NCBI RefSeq assembly: GCF_002080045.1
Contig: NZ_MUIN01000007.1
Coordinates: 440,806-504,805 of the forward strand
Origin: Pseudomonas sp. Bc-h
Lineage (GTDB): Bacteria; Pseudomonadota; Gammaproteobacteria; Pseudomonadales; Pseudomonadaceae
Direction: 5' to 3'
DNA length: 64,000 nucleotides
This document shows positions 8,768 to 17,756 of this stretch, piece after piece. Each line of letters starts with the position of its first letter. Position 1 is the first letter of the stretch. The position numbers were made by a program, and so were the translations under genes. Under the pieces are notes generated by a model, which saw only the letters and a program-made list of their open reading frames with translations, searched no databases and had not been told where the DNA came from.

Positions 8768-9118
8768 GCTCGCTCACCTCTTGTCAGGGTCAAGGTTCTC
8801 GGGCGTGCGCCGTTCTCTCGTTGCGAAAGTGGCGTATCGCGTTGAGAACGAGTGTGCATCGCCCGACAATCGGCCCGATACATACTCAGGTATAGAAATG
8901 CGCGCCATGAACATGATTGCCAAAAGCGAACATGAAGGCTTGGCGCAGCCAAAAGGCACCGACAGGAAATATCCCCCCACCCGGTGAATTATTTTGCAAC
9001 GTCTCGTATCTGATCCAGAGTAACCCGTGCCACCAAATCGCTAGCGTTAGAAAACCTGACACTCAGGTCATCGGCGCTACCGGTTTGCGGCAAGGAAGAT
9101 CAGCGACAGGGAATCGGT
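8768..9118. other. Intergenic control region between MBL hydrolase and proP
   Basis: This 351-bp gap holds no convincing gene. It contains a short dyad ATACTCAGGTAT (8882-8893) and a related perfect dyad ACCTGA-N3-TCAGGT (9054-9068). Both contain ACTCAGGT, one on each half of the region, so they may be sites for one regulator. AGGAA sits some 24 bases before the proP start and GGGAA lies closer, at 9110-9114. Confidence 0.4.
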
Positions 9119-10621
9119 ATGAAATCACGTAAGAAAAGCGTCAGTCCCATCGGGCTGAACGACATCACCATCGTCGACGACGCCAAGATGCGCAAGGCGA
9201 TCACCGCCGCCGCGCTGGGCAACGCGATGGAATGGTTCGACTTCGGCGTCTATGGCTTCGTCGCCTATGTGCTGGGCAAGGTGTTCTTCCCCGGCGCTGA
9301 CCCCGGCGTCCAAATGATCGCCGCATTGGCGACCTTCTCGGTACCGTTCCTGATCCGCCCGCTCGGCGGTTTGTTCTTCGGGGCGCTGGGCGACAAGTAC
9401 GGCCGACAGAAAGTCCTCGCCGCCACCATCGTGATCATGTCTTTGAGCACGACTGCCATTGGCCTGATCCCCTCGTACGACTCCATTGGCATCTGGGCGC
9501 CGATTCTGCTGCTGCTCGCCAAAATGGCCCAGGGCTTCTCGGTCGGTGGCGAATACACAGGCGCCTCGATCTTCGTCGCCGAATATGCGCCGGACCGCAA
9601 ACGCGGCTTCCTCGGCAGTTGGCTGGATTTCGGCTCGATCGCGGGCTTCGTGCTCGGCGCCGGCATCGTGGTGATGATTTCTGCGGTGATTGGCGAGGAC
9701 CAGTTCCAGGAATGGGGCTGGCGTCTGCCCTTCTTCCTGGCCCTGCCGTTGGGCATGCTCGGGCTGTACCTGCGTAATGCCCTCGAAGAAACCCCGGCTT
9801 TCCAGCAGCATGTGGAAAAACTCGAACAGGGTGATCGCGAGGGCCTGTCAGCGGGGCCGAAAGTGTCGTTCAAAGAGGTCGCGACCAAACACTGGCGCAG
9901 CCTGATCACGTGTATCGGCATCGTCGTGGCGACCAACGTCACTTATTACATGCTGTTGACGTACATGCCCAGCTACCTGTCGCACAACCTGCATTACAGC
10001 GAAAACCGTGGGGTGCTGATCATCATCGCGATCATGGTCGGCATGTTGTTCGTGCAGCCATTGATCGGCTTCATCAGCGACAAGATCGGACGCAGACCTT
10101 TCATCATCGTCGGCAGCATCGCGCTGTTAATTCTCGCCATTCCGGCGTTCATGCTGATCATCAGCGGCAAGATCGGGCTGATCTTCGCCGGCTTGCTGAT
10201 ACTGGCGGTGGTTCTCAACTTCTTCATCGGTGTGATGGCTTCAACGCTCCCGGCCATGTTCCCCACCCACATCCGCTATAGCGCTCTGGCCAGTGCATTC
10301 AACGTCTCGGTGTTGATCGCAGGCCTGACCCCGACGCTGGCTGCGTGGCTGGTAGAAACCACCGAAAACCTCTACATGCCCGCCTACTACCTGATGGTGG
10401 TTGCCGTGATTGGTCTGGTGACAGGTTTGACCATGAAAGAGACTGCGAACAAGCCATTGCGCGGCGCGGCCCCGGCGGCTTCCAACATCGAGGAAGCTAA
10501 AGAACTGCTTGAGGATTATCACGACAACATTGAGCAGAAGATCGAAGACATCGACGCTCAGATCGCTGAGCTGGAAGCCAAACGCAAGGATCTGGCCCAG
10601 CAGCATCCCCGGATCGACTGA
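9119..10621 (+). CDS. proP: ProP-like MFS osmolyte/proton symporter
   Basis: The 500-residue protein is a metabolite:H+ symporter-family MFS transporter with 12 predicted helices ('AAALGNAMEWFDFGVYGFVAYVL' region first). Its C-terminus is charged (residues ~455-500) with a heptad pattern, 'IEQKIEDIDAQIAELEAKRK', the antiparallel coiled-coil that tunes osmosensing in E. coli ProP. Length equals E. coli ProP. It imports proline, glycine betaine or related compatible solutes under osmotic stress. The gene stands alone. Sequence does not show which of the dyads upstream matter. Confidence 0.93.
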   Translation: MKSRKKSVSPIGLNDITIVDDAKMRKAITAAALGNAMEWFDFGVYGFVAYVLGKVFFPGADPGVQMIAALATFSVPFLIRPLGGLFFGALGDKYGRQKVLAATIVIMSLSTTAIGLIPSYDSIGIWAPILLLLAKMAQGFSVGGEYTGASIFVAEYAPDRKRGFLGSWLDFGSIAGFVLGAGIVVMISAVIGEDQFQEWGWRLPFFLALPLGMLGLYLRNALEETPAFQQHVEKLEQGDREGLSAGPKVSFKEVATKHWRSLITCIGIVVATNVTYYMLLTYMPSYLSHNLHYSENRGVLIIIAIMVGMLFVQPLIGFISDKIGRRPFIIVGSIALLILAIPAFMLIISGKIGLIFAGLLILAVVLNFFIGVMASTLPAMFPTHIRYSALASAFNVSVLIAGLTPTLAAWLVETTENLYMPAYYLMVVAVIGLVTGLTMKETANKPLRGAAPAASNIEEAKELLEDYHDNIEQKIEDIDAQIAELEAKRKDLAQQHPRID

Positions 10622-10676
10622 TCGGGGATAAAGGCTACAAAACAGGGTGAGCCGCGAAGATCGCGCGCCTTCGCAC

Positions 10677-11633
10677 TCACCCGATGATCTGCGCATACAC
10701 CGATTTATCGACGTTCGCGCCGGACAGAATGACCCCCACCTTTTTCCCCCTCATCGCCTCTCGCTCCTGCATCAGCGCGGCCAGAGAGGCCGCGCCCGCG
10801 CCTTCTGCCAGGTTGTGGGTGTCGGTGTAATAGACGCACATCGCCTCTCGAATCTGTTCTTCGCTGACCGAGACGATGCGCTCGGCACCTTCAGCGTAAA
10901 CGGCGAACGCTTCAGGAATGGGCTTACGTACTGCGAGGCCATCGGCAAAGGTGTTTGCCGAGGCGGTTTCGCGCAGTGACCCCGTCTCGAACGATTGTTT
11001 AGCAGCATCCGCTTGCGTTGAGACGACGCCCACCACCCGGGTTTTCAGCCCCAGCGCGTCGCGCGCGGCGATCACTGCGCAAATCCCCGAACCACAGCCG
11101 ATCGGCACATATACGGTGTCAAGGTCCGGCGCTGCGCTGAACAGCTCCAGCGCATAGGTCGCCACGCCTTTGACCAACTCACTGTGAAATGGCGGCACCA
11201 GATACAGCCCATGCACCTGGGCCAGGCGTGCAGCCTCCTCACGAGCTTCGTCGAAATCACGGCCAAACTCGACCAGTTCGCCGCCAAAGGCGCGCATGGC
11301 ATTGTTCTTTTCAATCGAATTCCCTTCAGGGACCACGATCAATGCTCTCAAACCCAGCGCGGCCGCTGCCATCGCCAGACTCTGTCCATGATTGCCGCGC
11401 GTGGCCGTGACAATACCCTTCGCCTGCGGATGCTCGCGCTTGAGCCAGTGCATGAAGGTGATCCCACCGCGCACCTTGAATGCCCCGGTCGGGGTGTGGT
11501 TTTCATGCTTGACCCACACGCTGCAACCCAACCGCTCAGCCAGCAACGGCCAAGGGTATTGCGCGGTGGCTGGCATGACTTCATAAACCTGCCGGGCTGC
11601 CTGTTCGATGTCTTCACGGGTCAATGTGTGCAT
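10677..11633 (-). CDS. Catabolic threonine/serine dehydratase
   Basis: The 318-residue fold-type II PLP enzyme deaminates threonine or serine to the 2-oxo acid. The PLP lysine lies in 'TPTGAFKVRGG' (about residue 53), the substrate loop is 'TRGNHGQS', and the phosphate-binding loop is 'GCGSGICAV'. There is no C-terminal ACT domain, so it is not the isoleucine-inhibited biosynthetic IlvA. The ATG at 11633 follows GGAAGG; an open extension upstream to 11741 is not conserved. It is divergent from an AraC regulator that is its probable controller. Confidence 0.9.
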   Translation of the reverse strand: MHTLTREDIEQAARQVYEVMPATAQYPWPLLAERLGCSVWVKHENHTPTGAFKVRGGITFMHWLKREHPQAKGIVTATRGNHGQSLAMAAAALGLRALIVVPEGNSIEKNNAMRAFGGELVEFGRDFDEAREEAARLAQVHGLYLVPPFHSELVKGVATYALELFSAAPDLDTVYVPIGCGSGICAVIAARDALGLKTRVVGVVSTQADAAKQSFETGSLRETASANTFADGLAVRKPIPEAFAVYAEGAERIVSVSEEQIREAMCVYYTDTHNLAEGAGAASLAALMQEREAMRGKKVGVILSGANVDKSVYAQIIG

Positions 11634-11739
11634 GGGTTGCCTTCCAGAGGTTTTGCGCCAGTCTAGCCAGGTGGTCAGCCCCATGGCTTTCAAAAAACTG
11701 ACCTGACTTTTCCACCCGCGCTTGACTACTATGCTGTGC

Positions 11740-12540
11740 ATGAGCCGTCGAACGCATTCGTCATCATCTCCTCCAGCCGAACCGGTCCGCCGTGTCGAGG
11801 CAGGGCCGTGGACGATCGAATTGCTTCCCGGCAGCGCATACGCAGCCCGTTATGTCGCATCGCAATCGGCCATCGGCTTCGCCTTCGACAGCCAGCGCGG
11901 CCTGCATGCCATTGGCAGCGACCGCGTACTGCCCTTCCACGCGATGCCCAATGGGCTGGCATTCGTCCCGGCCGGTTGTGACGTGTTGTCTGAATCGCCC
12001 ACCGGCGGAGAATACTTGCGCGTGATCCGCAACGACGGCCTTGCGTTGACGGGCGATCACGCGTTCAACAACCGCATCGACCCACAGGCCACGCAACTCG
12101 CATCAAGAATGCGCAGGGCGCTGTTGCAAGGCGCGGTCGATGACGATTGGGAAGCCTGGGCCCTCTCGCTGGCGGAACGCGCGCACGATCTCCAAGCCCT
12201 GCCGACACCGCCCCATGGTTCGATAACCGCGAGCCGCATGCGCCTGCTCGATGAGTTCGTCGATGCGGGTCTGCAAGGCCCGATGAGCGTGCAGGCGATG
12301 GCGCACTTGCTGGGGTTGTCCGAGGGGTACTTCATGCGCGCCTTCAAGAACGCTACCGGGCAAAGCCCGCACCGTTATCTGATCGACCGCAGGCTGGCAA
12401 AGGCGCGCACCTTGATGCGCGACTCGTGCGCCAGACTCGTGGAGATCGCCCTGATCTGCGGCTTCAACTCCCAGGCGCACATGGCAACCGCTTTCAGACA
12501 GCGGCTTGGTGTCAGCCCGACTCAATTGCGCAACGGATAA
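11740..12540 (+). CDS. AraC-family transcriptional regulator
   Basis: The ~266-residue protein has a C-terminal AraC double HTH (about residues 165-266, with 'MAHLLGLSEGYFMRAFKNATGQSP' and 'VEIALICGFNSQAHMATAFRQRLG'). The N-terminal half is a variable cupin-like sensing region. Three in-frame starts compete: TTG 11722, ATG 11731 and ATG 11740. None has a Shine-Dalgarno sequence, and a TATGCT box at 11730-11735 sits right against 11740, so a leaderless mRNA is possible. It is divergent from threonine dehydratase. Confidence 0.87.
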   Translation: MSRRTHSSSSPPAEPVRRVEAGPWTIELLPGSAYAARYVASQSAIGFAFDSQRGLHAIGSDRVLPFHAMPNGLAFVPAGCDVLSESPTGGEYLRVIRNDGLALTGDHAFNNRIDPQATQLASRMRRALLQGAVDDDWEAWALSLAERAHDLQALPTPPHGSITASRMRLLDEFVDAGLQGPMSVQAMAHLLGLSEGYFMRAFKNATGQSPHRYLIDRRLAKARTLMRDSCARLVEIALICGFNSQAHMATAFRQRLGVSPTQLRNG

Positions 12541-12640
12541 AGCTCCAGCCTGCCAGGTTCGTCGGCCGTCTTTTCCACCTGCAATCTCGCGAACCCTTTC
12601 AAGCTGATAACATTGCGACGTTCACCCCCGAGTAGACAAC

Positions 12641-12799
12641 ATGAACCGTCAGAAAAAATTACAGCAGTTGTTCAAGGCGAAGGCCAAGAAAGCCAGTGCC
12701 AAGCTGGCGCCGAAGAAAGAGAAATACATCTGCAAGGCCGACCGCGCGAAACTGGAAGCCGAAGCCAGCCAGGAGCCGAGCACTTCTTCTGAAAGCTGA
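12641..12799 (+). CDS. DUF2986 small basic protein
   Basis: This 52-codon gene encodes a very basic peptide beginning MNRQKKLQQLFKAKAKKASA and containing 'KLAPKKEKYICKADRAKL'. It matches what I know of DUF2986, short lysine-rich proteins found in Pseudomonas and Vibrio whose function is unknown. It starts 100 bases after the AraC gene. The upstream sequence (ACCCCCGAGTAGACAAC) has only a weak ribosome binding site. Lys/Ala richness suggests nucleic-acid or ribosome association, but that is inference. Confidence 0.75.
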   Translation: MNRQKKLQQLFKAKAKKASAKLAPKKEKYICKADRAKLEAEASQEPSTSSES

Positions 12800-12902
12800 T
12801 TCAACCCTCAGGCACAAAGGTTGCACCCTTTTTATATCCCACTCCCGCGAAGGTTCCTGAGCAATCCGTCTTGAACCGCGCTGAATTCAAGGGTTTTACC
12901 TG

Positions 12903-13739
12903 ATGGCCTACCTGTCGCCCAAGCTCACCGGAAAATCCGCGGACGTGTTCCATCTGGAGACCAGCGACACCAGCGGCTACGCCGTGGACTGGCACGCCCA
13001 CGACTGCCATATGCTGCTGTTGCCACGCCAGGGCGGGCTGTTGCTGTCGACCGAAAGCAGCAAGACCGCTCACGTCTCGCGCCAGTCGTTTTGCTTCGTG
13101 CCTGCCGACTTCGCGCACGCCACCCAGGCGGTTCCAGGTCGAGAGCAGCACATGACCCTGTACGTCGACCCCGCGTACGTCAAACACCAGGGGCAAATGC
13201 ACGCTTTGCGCAGCTTCGCCAGACAGGTCGACCGAACGGGCATCTGGCAAAGCAGCGAGGCACTGGACAGCATCTTGCGTCTGCACGATCAACTGCAAAG
13301 TTGCGCATCTGCCGAAGCCTTTCAGCGCCAACTCCCTCATCTAAACCATCTGCTGTTCGAAGAATGCGCGCGGGTCATCGCCTGCCAACAGGCTCAGCCC
13401 GAAGCGTGCGAACGACAGCAGCAGACCGCGCTGGTGCGCGACATCCAGCGTTACGTTCGAGAGAATCTGGAAACCGACCTGAGCATCGAGTCCATCGCCC
13501 ATGAATTTCATCTGTCGCGACGCCACCTGACCCGCATTTTCAAAACCGTTACCGACGAAACCCTGCTGGATTTCACCAACCGCACCCGAGTCGAAACCGC
13601 TGCTCGACTGGTATCGGGCACACAGCTGTCGATCCTTGATGTCAGCCTCGCGGTGGGCCTGGATTCCCCTTCCTACCTTGCCCGACTCTTCAAACGCCAC
13701 CTGGGTCTGACCCCAAGCGATCTGCGCAAACCTCGTTGA
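12903..13739 (+). CDS. AraC-family regulator with cupin N-terminus
   Basis: The 278-residue protein has an N-terminal cupin-like region with 'DWHAHDCHMLLLPRQGGLLLS' character (a His-x-His sensor fold) and a C-terminal AraC DNA-binding domain from about residue 180 ('LSIESIAHEFHLSRRHLTRIF', 'ILDVSLAVGLDSPSYLARLFKRH'). It is the second of three consecutive AraC genes that do not resemble each other outside the HTH, so they are not a recent duplication. No target gene is adjacent. Confidence 0.9.
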   Translation: MAYLSPKLTGKSADVFHLETSDTSGYAVDWHAHDCHMLLLPRQGGLLLSTESSKTAHVSRQSFCFVPADFAHATQAVPGREQHMTLYVDPAYVKHQGQMHALRSFARQVDRTGIWQSSEALDSILRLHDQLQSCASAEAFQRQLPHLNHLLFEECARVIACQQAQPEACERQQQTALVRDIQRYVRENLETDLSIESIAHEFHLSRRHLTRIFKTVTDETLLDFTNRTRVETAARLVSGTQLSILDVSLAVGLDSPSYLARLFKRHLGLTPSDLRKPR

Positions 13740-13838
13740 CGCCATGGCCCAAACGGGTGCTTGCGCGGCCCGATCAAGCGTTCGCCGGCGTGCAATGCTG
13801 GCGACAATAGACCACGTCTTCAGCATTCAGAGGTCAAC

Positions 13839-14300
13839 GTGAGCGACATGAACGTTGTAGAGGTCGCCAAGTCCGGCCAATCCCCCATCATGATCAATAG
13901 CGCCGGGCCTGAGGCCGAGCAACTGATGACGCTCGCACGGGCGTATCTGCAGCTGCTGGAGACCCGGAACGAGCGCGCCAGACTGAGTTACTGGCAAGAG
14001 CGAACGGCTAAAAAGGTCATGATGGAAAACCTTGATCGCGGCATCCAGATCTCGGCCGTGGCCAAGGAATGCTCCCTGTCCCGAAGTCATTTCTCGCGGG
14101 CGTTCAAGAACACCACCGGGCACACCCCAAGCGACTGGCTGCAGATTGCGCGGCTTACCCGAGCAAAAGAGCTGCTAGAGCAGACCGATTGCTCCATTTC
14201 TCAGGTGGGCCTGGAATGCGGGTTTGCCGATCAGCCGCACTTCACCCGAATGTTCGCGCGCAGATTCGGCATCACACCGGGCAAGTGGCGAGCGCGGTGA
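13839..14300 (+). CDS. Short AraC-type regulator
   Basis: The 153-residue protein consists almost entirely of an AraC DNA-binding domain (residues ~55-150: 'ISAVAKECSLSRSHFSRAFKNTTGHTP', 'ISQVGLECGFADQPHFTRMFARRFG') after a short N-terminal helix region. It has no sensor domain, like SoxS/MarA-size regulators that respond to their own level. The GTG start is chosen because AGAGG lies 6 bases before it; an ATG three codons later is possible. No partner gene is evident. Confidence 0.85.
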   Translation: MSDMNVVEVAKSGQSPIMINSAGPEAEQLMTLARAYLQLLETRNERARLSYWQERTAKKVMMENLDRGIQISAVAKECSLSRSHFSRAFKNTTGHTPSDWLQIARLTRAKELLEQTDCSISQVGLECGFADQPHFTRMFARRFGITPGKWRAR

Positions 14301-14432
14301 GGGTTTGAAGGCTTCTCCACCATCGCATAACTGACCCGCTCGTTGGCGTCGATCACTGCCAGCCAAGCGATGATAAGCTCACCGAAGCAAGCCTCAGGCC
14401 GAGGCGGGATTTACTTCGGAGTCGCCAACAAC

Positions 14433-14810
14433 ATGCACAACAACGACGGACCGTTGGAAGGTTCATGCCACTGTGGAGACGTGCGTCTGACCGTTTCCCA
14501 CCCACCCCTTCACATCATCAACTGCAATTGCTCGATCTGCCTCAGGCTCGGAGCGCGGTGGGCTCACTATGCGTCTGCAGAGGTGAAAATCGCAGGGCAT
14601 CCCCAACACACATCGGCGTACGTCTGGGGCGCAAAAACCTTGAAGACGATGCGATGCAACACCTGTGGATGCGTCACCCACTGGGAAGCCTTGCTGCCCG
14701 AAGCAGGTGCCGAGGTTGGGGTGAACATGAACAATTTCGATCAGCGTCTGATCCGGGGTATTGCGGTGCGCAATTTTGATGGTGCGCAGACGTGGGCCTA
14801 CCTCGACTGA
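14433..14810 (+). CDS. GFA/CENP-V-family zinc protein
   Basis: The 125-residue protein has the Cys pattern of the glutathione-dependent formaldehyde-activating family: CxC in 'GSCHCGDVRL', CxCxxC in 'NCNCSICLRLG', and CxxCxC in 'MRCNTCGCVTHW', binding two zinc ions. The family adds glutathione to formaldehyde in some bacteria, but most members are uncharacterised. GGAG lies about 13 bases before the ATG. It is 132 bases after the short AraC gene, with no sign of co-transcription. Confidence 0.85.
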   Translation: MHNNDGPLEGSCHCGDVRLTVSHPPLHIINCNCSICLRLGARWAHYASAEVKIAGHPQHTSAYVWGAKTLKTMRCNTCGCVTHWEALLPEAGAEVGVNMNNFDQRLIRGIAVRNFDGAQTWAYLD

Positions 14811-14852
14811 CTGCGCGCCCGATCCACCTAATCAATGCAGGGGAAACACCCA

Positions 14853-15308
14853 ATGGATTGTGTGATTCGAAGGGCAACGGATGCCGATGCCGCCGCAATA
14901 AGCATTATCGTCGAGACCGCGCTATGCGAATCCAATGCTCAGGATTATTCAGCCGAGATCATCGACCAGGTCGTGCAAAACTTCTCACCCGCGCAGATCC
15001 TGCGCTTCCTGACCCTGCGTCAGGTGTACGTCGCCAGCGTTGGCGGTGACGTTGTCGGAACAGGAAGTCTTGATGGAAACACTGTCCGAAGCGTGTTCGT
15101 TCACCCGGTCTGGCAAGGGAGAGGCATTGGGCATCGCTTGATGAAGACTATCGAGTCAGAGGCCATGCGCGGTGGTGTCGAACGGTTGCGCGTCCCCTCC
15201 TCGATCACGGCACAAGGTTTCTACCGTTCGCTCGGCTTCGTGAAGGTTCGGGACGAATTTCATGGGGAGGAGCGGACAATCATCATGGAAAAGATTGTGG
15301 GCTCGTAA
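14853..15308 (+). CDS. GNAT-family N-acetyltransferase
   Basis: The 151-residue GNAT has a CoA loop 'VFVHPVWQGRGIGHRLMK' (QGRGIG) at about residues 80-95 and a C-terminal 'AQGFYRSLGFVKV' motif. The ATG at 14853 follows AGGGGA. Family members acetylate amines of diverse small molecules or proteins, and no acceptor is predictable. It stands 42 bases after the GFA gene and may be co-transcribed with it. Confidence 0.85.
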   Translation: MDCVIRRATDADAAAISIIVETALCESNAQDYSAEIIDQVVQNFSPAQILRFLTLRQVYVASVGGDVVGTGSLDGNTVRSVFVHPVWQGRGIGHRLMKTIESEAMRGGVERLRVPSSITAQGFYRSLGFVKVRDEFHGEERTIIMEKIVGS

Positions 15309-15337
15309 GTCGCCTCGTTTGCGCAAGGTCTGACCCC

Positions 15338-15403
15338 ATGGCGTTCAAAGCGTGGCTGCGCATGCTGAAAGAGACGAAAACTGAATACCGCGCAGCAAAA
15401 TAA
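15338..15403 (+). CDS. Possible 21-residue peptide or gene remnant
   Basis: An ATG with 21 codons encodes MAFKAWLRMLKETKTEYRAA plus one Lys, basic and amphipathic. Only a weak GG precedes it. It could be a micro-protein or the tail of a lost gene. Nothing else in the 250-bp gap supports coding. Confidence 0.2.
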   Translation: MAFKAWLRMLKETKTEYRAAK

Positions 15404-15404
15404 G

Positions 15405-15423
15405 TGTTCTTGAGAACATGTTC
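15405..15423. promoter_or_regulatory. Interleaved dyads upstream of the cupin gene
   Basis: TGTTCT-TG-AGAACA (15405-15418) overlaps the perfect palindrome GAACATGTTC (15414-15423), giving three alternating half-sites in 19 bp. It lies 136 bases before the cupin dioxygenase start. Binding by a regulator is inferred only from symmetry. Confidence 0.4.
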
Positions 15424-15558
15424 AGGCAGCCCTCTGTGACGGCAGTTCACACCAGCTGTGCCTGCGAAGCTGTTTCCACCCTCTGCCGAGCTCATTTACG
15501 CTTGTTGCTACCCCGGACAATCAGGATTCGGGGATTTGTTCACAGACCGTGGAAGACA

Positions 15559-16098
15559 ATGATGAGCACACCTGCCAAGCCTGACGAACTCGCTATCCCG
15601 TATCAGTTGCCACAGGTGCCGTACATGACGCCAGACATGGTGCATGCTGGCGTCCTTACCACGTGGCTCGAAGACGACAATCTATGGGTCCCGGTAACCA
15701 GCTCGGTCTCTTTCAAGCCGTTGCTGCTCAGCACTACAGGCGGTTATTACATCAACCTGCTGCGGGTGCGCCAGAGCGGTGTGCTGTCTCGCCATCGCCA
15801 CACTGGCGGTGTGCATGCCATCGTGCTCAAGGGCCGCTGGTACTACCTGGAGCACGACTGGGTCGCCGAGCAGGGTTCGTTCGCCTACGAGCCGCCGGGC
15901 GAAACCCACACGCTGTTCGTGCCGGAGGACGTCGAGGAAATGATCACCTGGTTCCACGTCCAGGGTGGTTACACCTATGTCGATCCACAGGGCGTGGCAG
16001 TGGGATATGAAGACGTTTTTACCAAGCTCGAAGCTGCGCGCAAGCACTACAAATCCCTGGGATTGCCGGACGATTACATCGAGCAGTTCATTCGCTGA
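15559..16098 (+). CDS. Cupin protein, 2,4'-dihydroxyacetophenone dioxygenase family
   Basis: The 179-residue cupin has the metal motif 'SRHRHTGGVHAIVLKG' (HxH) near residue 80 and the second motif 'PPGETHTLFVPEDVEEM' near residue 115. This order resembles the 2,4'-dihydroxyacetophenone dioxygenase (DAD) group, Fe(II) enzymes that cleave an aliphatic C-C bond next to an aromatic ring. The real substrate is uncertain. GGAAGA precedes the ATG. The LysR gene 89 bases downstream on the same strand may be its regulator. Confidence 0.83.
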   Translation: MMSTPAKPDELAIPYQLPQVPYMTPDMVHAGVLTTWLEDDNLWVPVTSSVSFKPLLLSTTGGYYINLLRVRQSGVLSRHRHTGGVHAIVLKGRWYYLEHDWVAEQGSFAYEPPGETHTLFVPEDVEEMITWFHVQGGYTYVDPQGVAVGYEDVFTKLEAARKHYKSLGLPDDYIEQFIR

Positions 16099-16187
16099 CG
16101 GGCACGATCCGCTGACCGGTGGCTGGCTTGTCGCGGGGCTCGAATGCTGGCAGGCTGCGCCAACCGTAGGCTGCCGCGAGCGTTTCG

Positions 16188-17090
16188 ATGGATAACTACT
16201 CACAGATGCTGGCCTTCATGTGGGCGACCGAACATGGCAATTTTTCAGCGGCGGCGCGGGCCAACGGCCTGACCCCCTCGGCGATCAGCAAGCTGATTAC
16301 CCGGCTTGAAGACCGGCTGCAGGTGCGGCTGTTTCAGCGGGGCACGCGAACCCTGACACTGACCGAAGAAGGCTCGGCCTATCTGGTGAGCGCAAGGGCG
16401 GTGATCAACGCGATGGCCGAGGCCGATTCGCTGGCTGAGGCGTTTCCCGATCGGGTCAGCGGTTCGCTGCGTATCCACACGATGACCACGTTCGCCAAGC
16501 ATCAGATCCTGCCCTGGTTACCGGACTTTCTCGCGGCGTATCCCGGTCTCACCGTCGATGTGCAGGTCGGGCCGCAGTATGTGGACCTGTTCGATCAGGG
16601 GCTGGACGTGGCGATTCACAGCGGCGGCCTACCCGACTCATCGAGGATCGCGCGCAAGATCGGCGAAAGCGCCTGGGTCACCTGCGCATCCCCGGAGTAC
16701 CTGGCGCGCAGGGGCACACCCGCCCAACCGAACGATCTGCTCGATCACGACTGTTTCAACTTCGGCTTTCACAGCGCCTGGAACACGTGGCAGTTTCGCG
16801 ATGGCGAGGGCGGGATCATCACTGTCCCGATCGCACCGAAGGCCGTGTTCGCCCAGGGCGATCTGCTGCGGGAAATGGCATTGAGTGGCGCAGGGATCGT
16901 CAAGCTGGCGCAGTTCCACATCGGTGAGGACATACGGCAAGGTCGGCTGATACCGCTGCTGGCTGAGTTCAGCCTCGAGGGAAGCGAGCCGATCTATCTG
17001 ATCTATTCGAACAGGAAGCACCTGAGCCCGAGAATCCGGGTATTCCGTGACTTTCTGGAAAAACGACTGAAGGAAAACCCATGGGCATAA
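16188..17090 (+). CDS. LysR-family transcriptional regulator
   Basis: The 300-residue LysR protein has an HTH in residues 1-60 ('NFSAAARANGLTPSAISKL') and the effector domain from about residue 90. The second half has the CrgA-like 'GSEPIYLIYSNRKHLSPRIRVFRDFL' ending. No strong ribosome binding site precedes the ATG. It follows the cupin dioxygenase on the same strand and converges on the HTH-cupin regulator, with 30 bases between stops. The dioxygenase is the most likely target. Confidence 0.9.
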   Translation: MDNYSQMLAFMWATEHGNFSAAARANGLTPSAISKLITRLEDRLQVRLFQRGTRTLTLTEEGSAYLVSARAVINAMAEADSLAEAFPDRVSGSLRIHTMTTFAKHQILPWLPDFLAAYPGLTVDVQVGPQYVDLFDQGLDVAIHSGGLPDSSRIARKIGESAWVTCASPEYLARRGTPAQPNDLLDHDCFNFGFHSAWNTWQFRDGEGGIITVPIAPKAVFAQGDLLREMALSGAGIVKLAQFHIGEDIRQGRLIPLLAEFSLEGSEPIYLIYSNRKHLSPRIRVFRDFLEKRLKENPWA

Positions 17091-17120
17091 GGCTAGCCGC
17101 CGCATTCACCAGAACGTCCA

Positions 17121-17756
17121 TCAGAACGTCGGAGGCGACACCGCGCTGACCACCACGCAGACTTCGTCGAACGGGTTACGCATCCGGTGCGGCAGACGGC
17201 TGTCGAAATAGTAGGCGTCGCCCGGAGAGAGGATGCGCACCTCATCGCCCACGGTCATTTCCAGCCGGCCTTCGATGATGATGCCGCCCTCCTCGGCTTC
17301 GTGGGAGTATAGCTCCTCGCCTTCCTGACCGGTATCGGCACCCGGCTCGTAGCGCTCGTGGAGAATCATCATAGAGCTGTTGGTCAGGTTCGCACCGACT
17401 TGCCGGTAAGACAGCATTTTGCCGTCGGCCAGTTCCACCAGTTCGCTGGCCTTGTAGAACACGGCGCGATCGACCACTGCCGAGTCCGAAAAGAACACGC
17501 TCAGCGTGACGTTCAAGGGTTTGAGCAGGCGTTTGAGAATACTCACCGAGGGGCTGGATTTGTCGCGTTCGATGATCGACAGCGTGGCGTGGGGGACGCC
17601 TGCGAGTTCCGCGAGGCCGCGGATCGACAGTCCCCGGCTCTGGCGCAGGGCCTTGAGACGCTCACCGACCGATGCGCTGTCCTCGCCCGGAATTTCGTCT
17701 TCGGGCGGCTCTTCCGGCGCGTGGGGGTTGCGGCTGATCGCCGGCGTATCTGTCAC
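17121..17756 (-). CDS. HTH (XRE)-cupin regulator, PuuR-like
   Basis: The 211-residue protein has an XRE-type HTH at about residues 30-85 ('ALRQSRGLSIRGLAELAGVPHA') and a C-terminal cupin_2 domain ('GEELYSHEAEEGGIIIEGRLEM', 'SPGDAYYFDSRLPHRMRNP'). This architecture is shared with PuuR-type repressors of polyamine catabolism. The start is a GTG at 17756, with GAGGA 8 bases upstream; the ATG further out has no binding site. It is divergent from the polyamine-type ABC operon, which it very likely controls through the 18070-18089 palindrome. Confidence 0.88.
   Translation of the reverse strand: MTDTPAISRNPHAPEEPPEDEIPGEDSASVGERLKALRQSRGLSIRGLAELAGVPHATLSIIERDKSSPSVSILKRLLKPLNVTLSVFFSDSAVVDRAVFYKASELVELADGKMLSYRQVGANLTNSSMMILHERYEPGADTGQEGEELYSHEAEEGGIIIEGRLEMTVGDEVRILSPGDAYYFDSRLPHRMRNPFDEVCVVVSAVSPPTF

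Noticed and set aside
11740..14300. Three consecutive AraC genes considered as a tandem duplication
   Set aside because: They differ in length, N-terminal domains and HTH sequence, so they are not recent copies of one gene.
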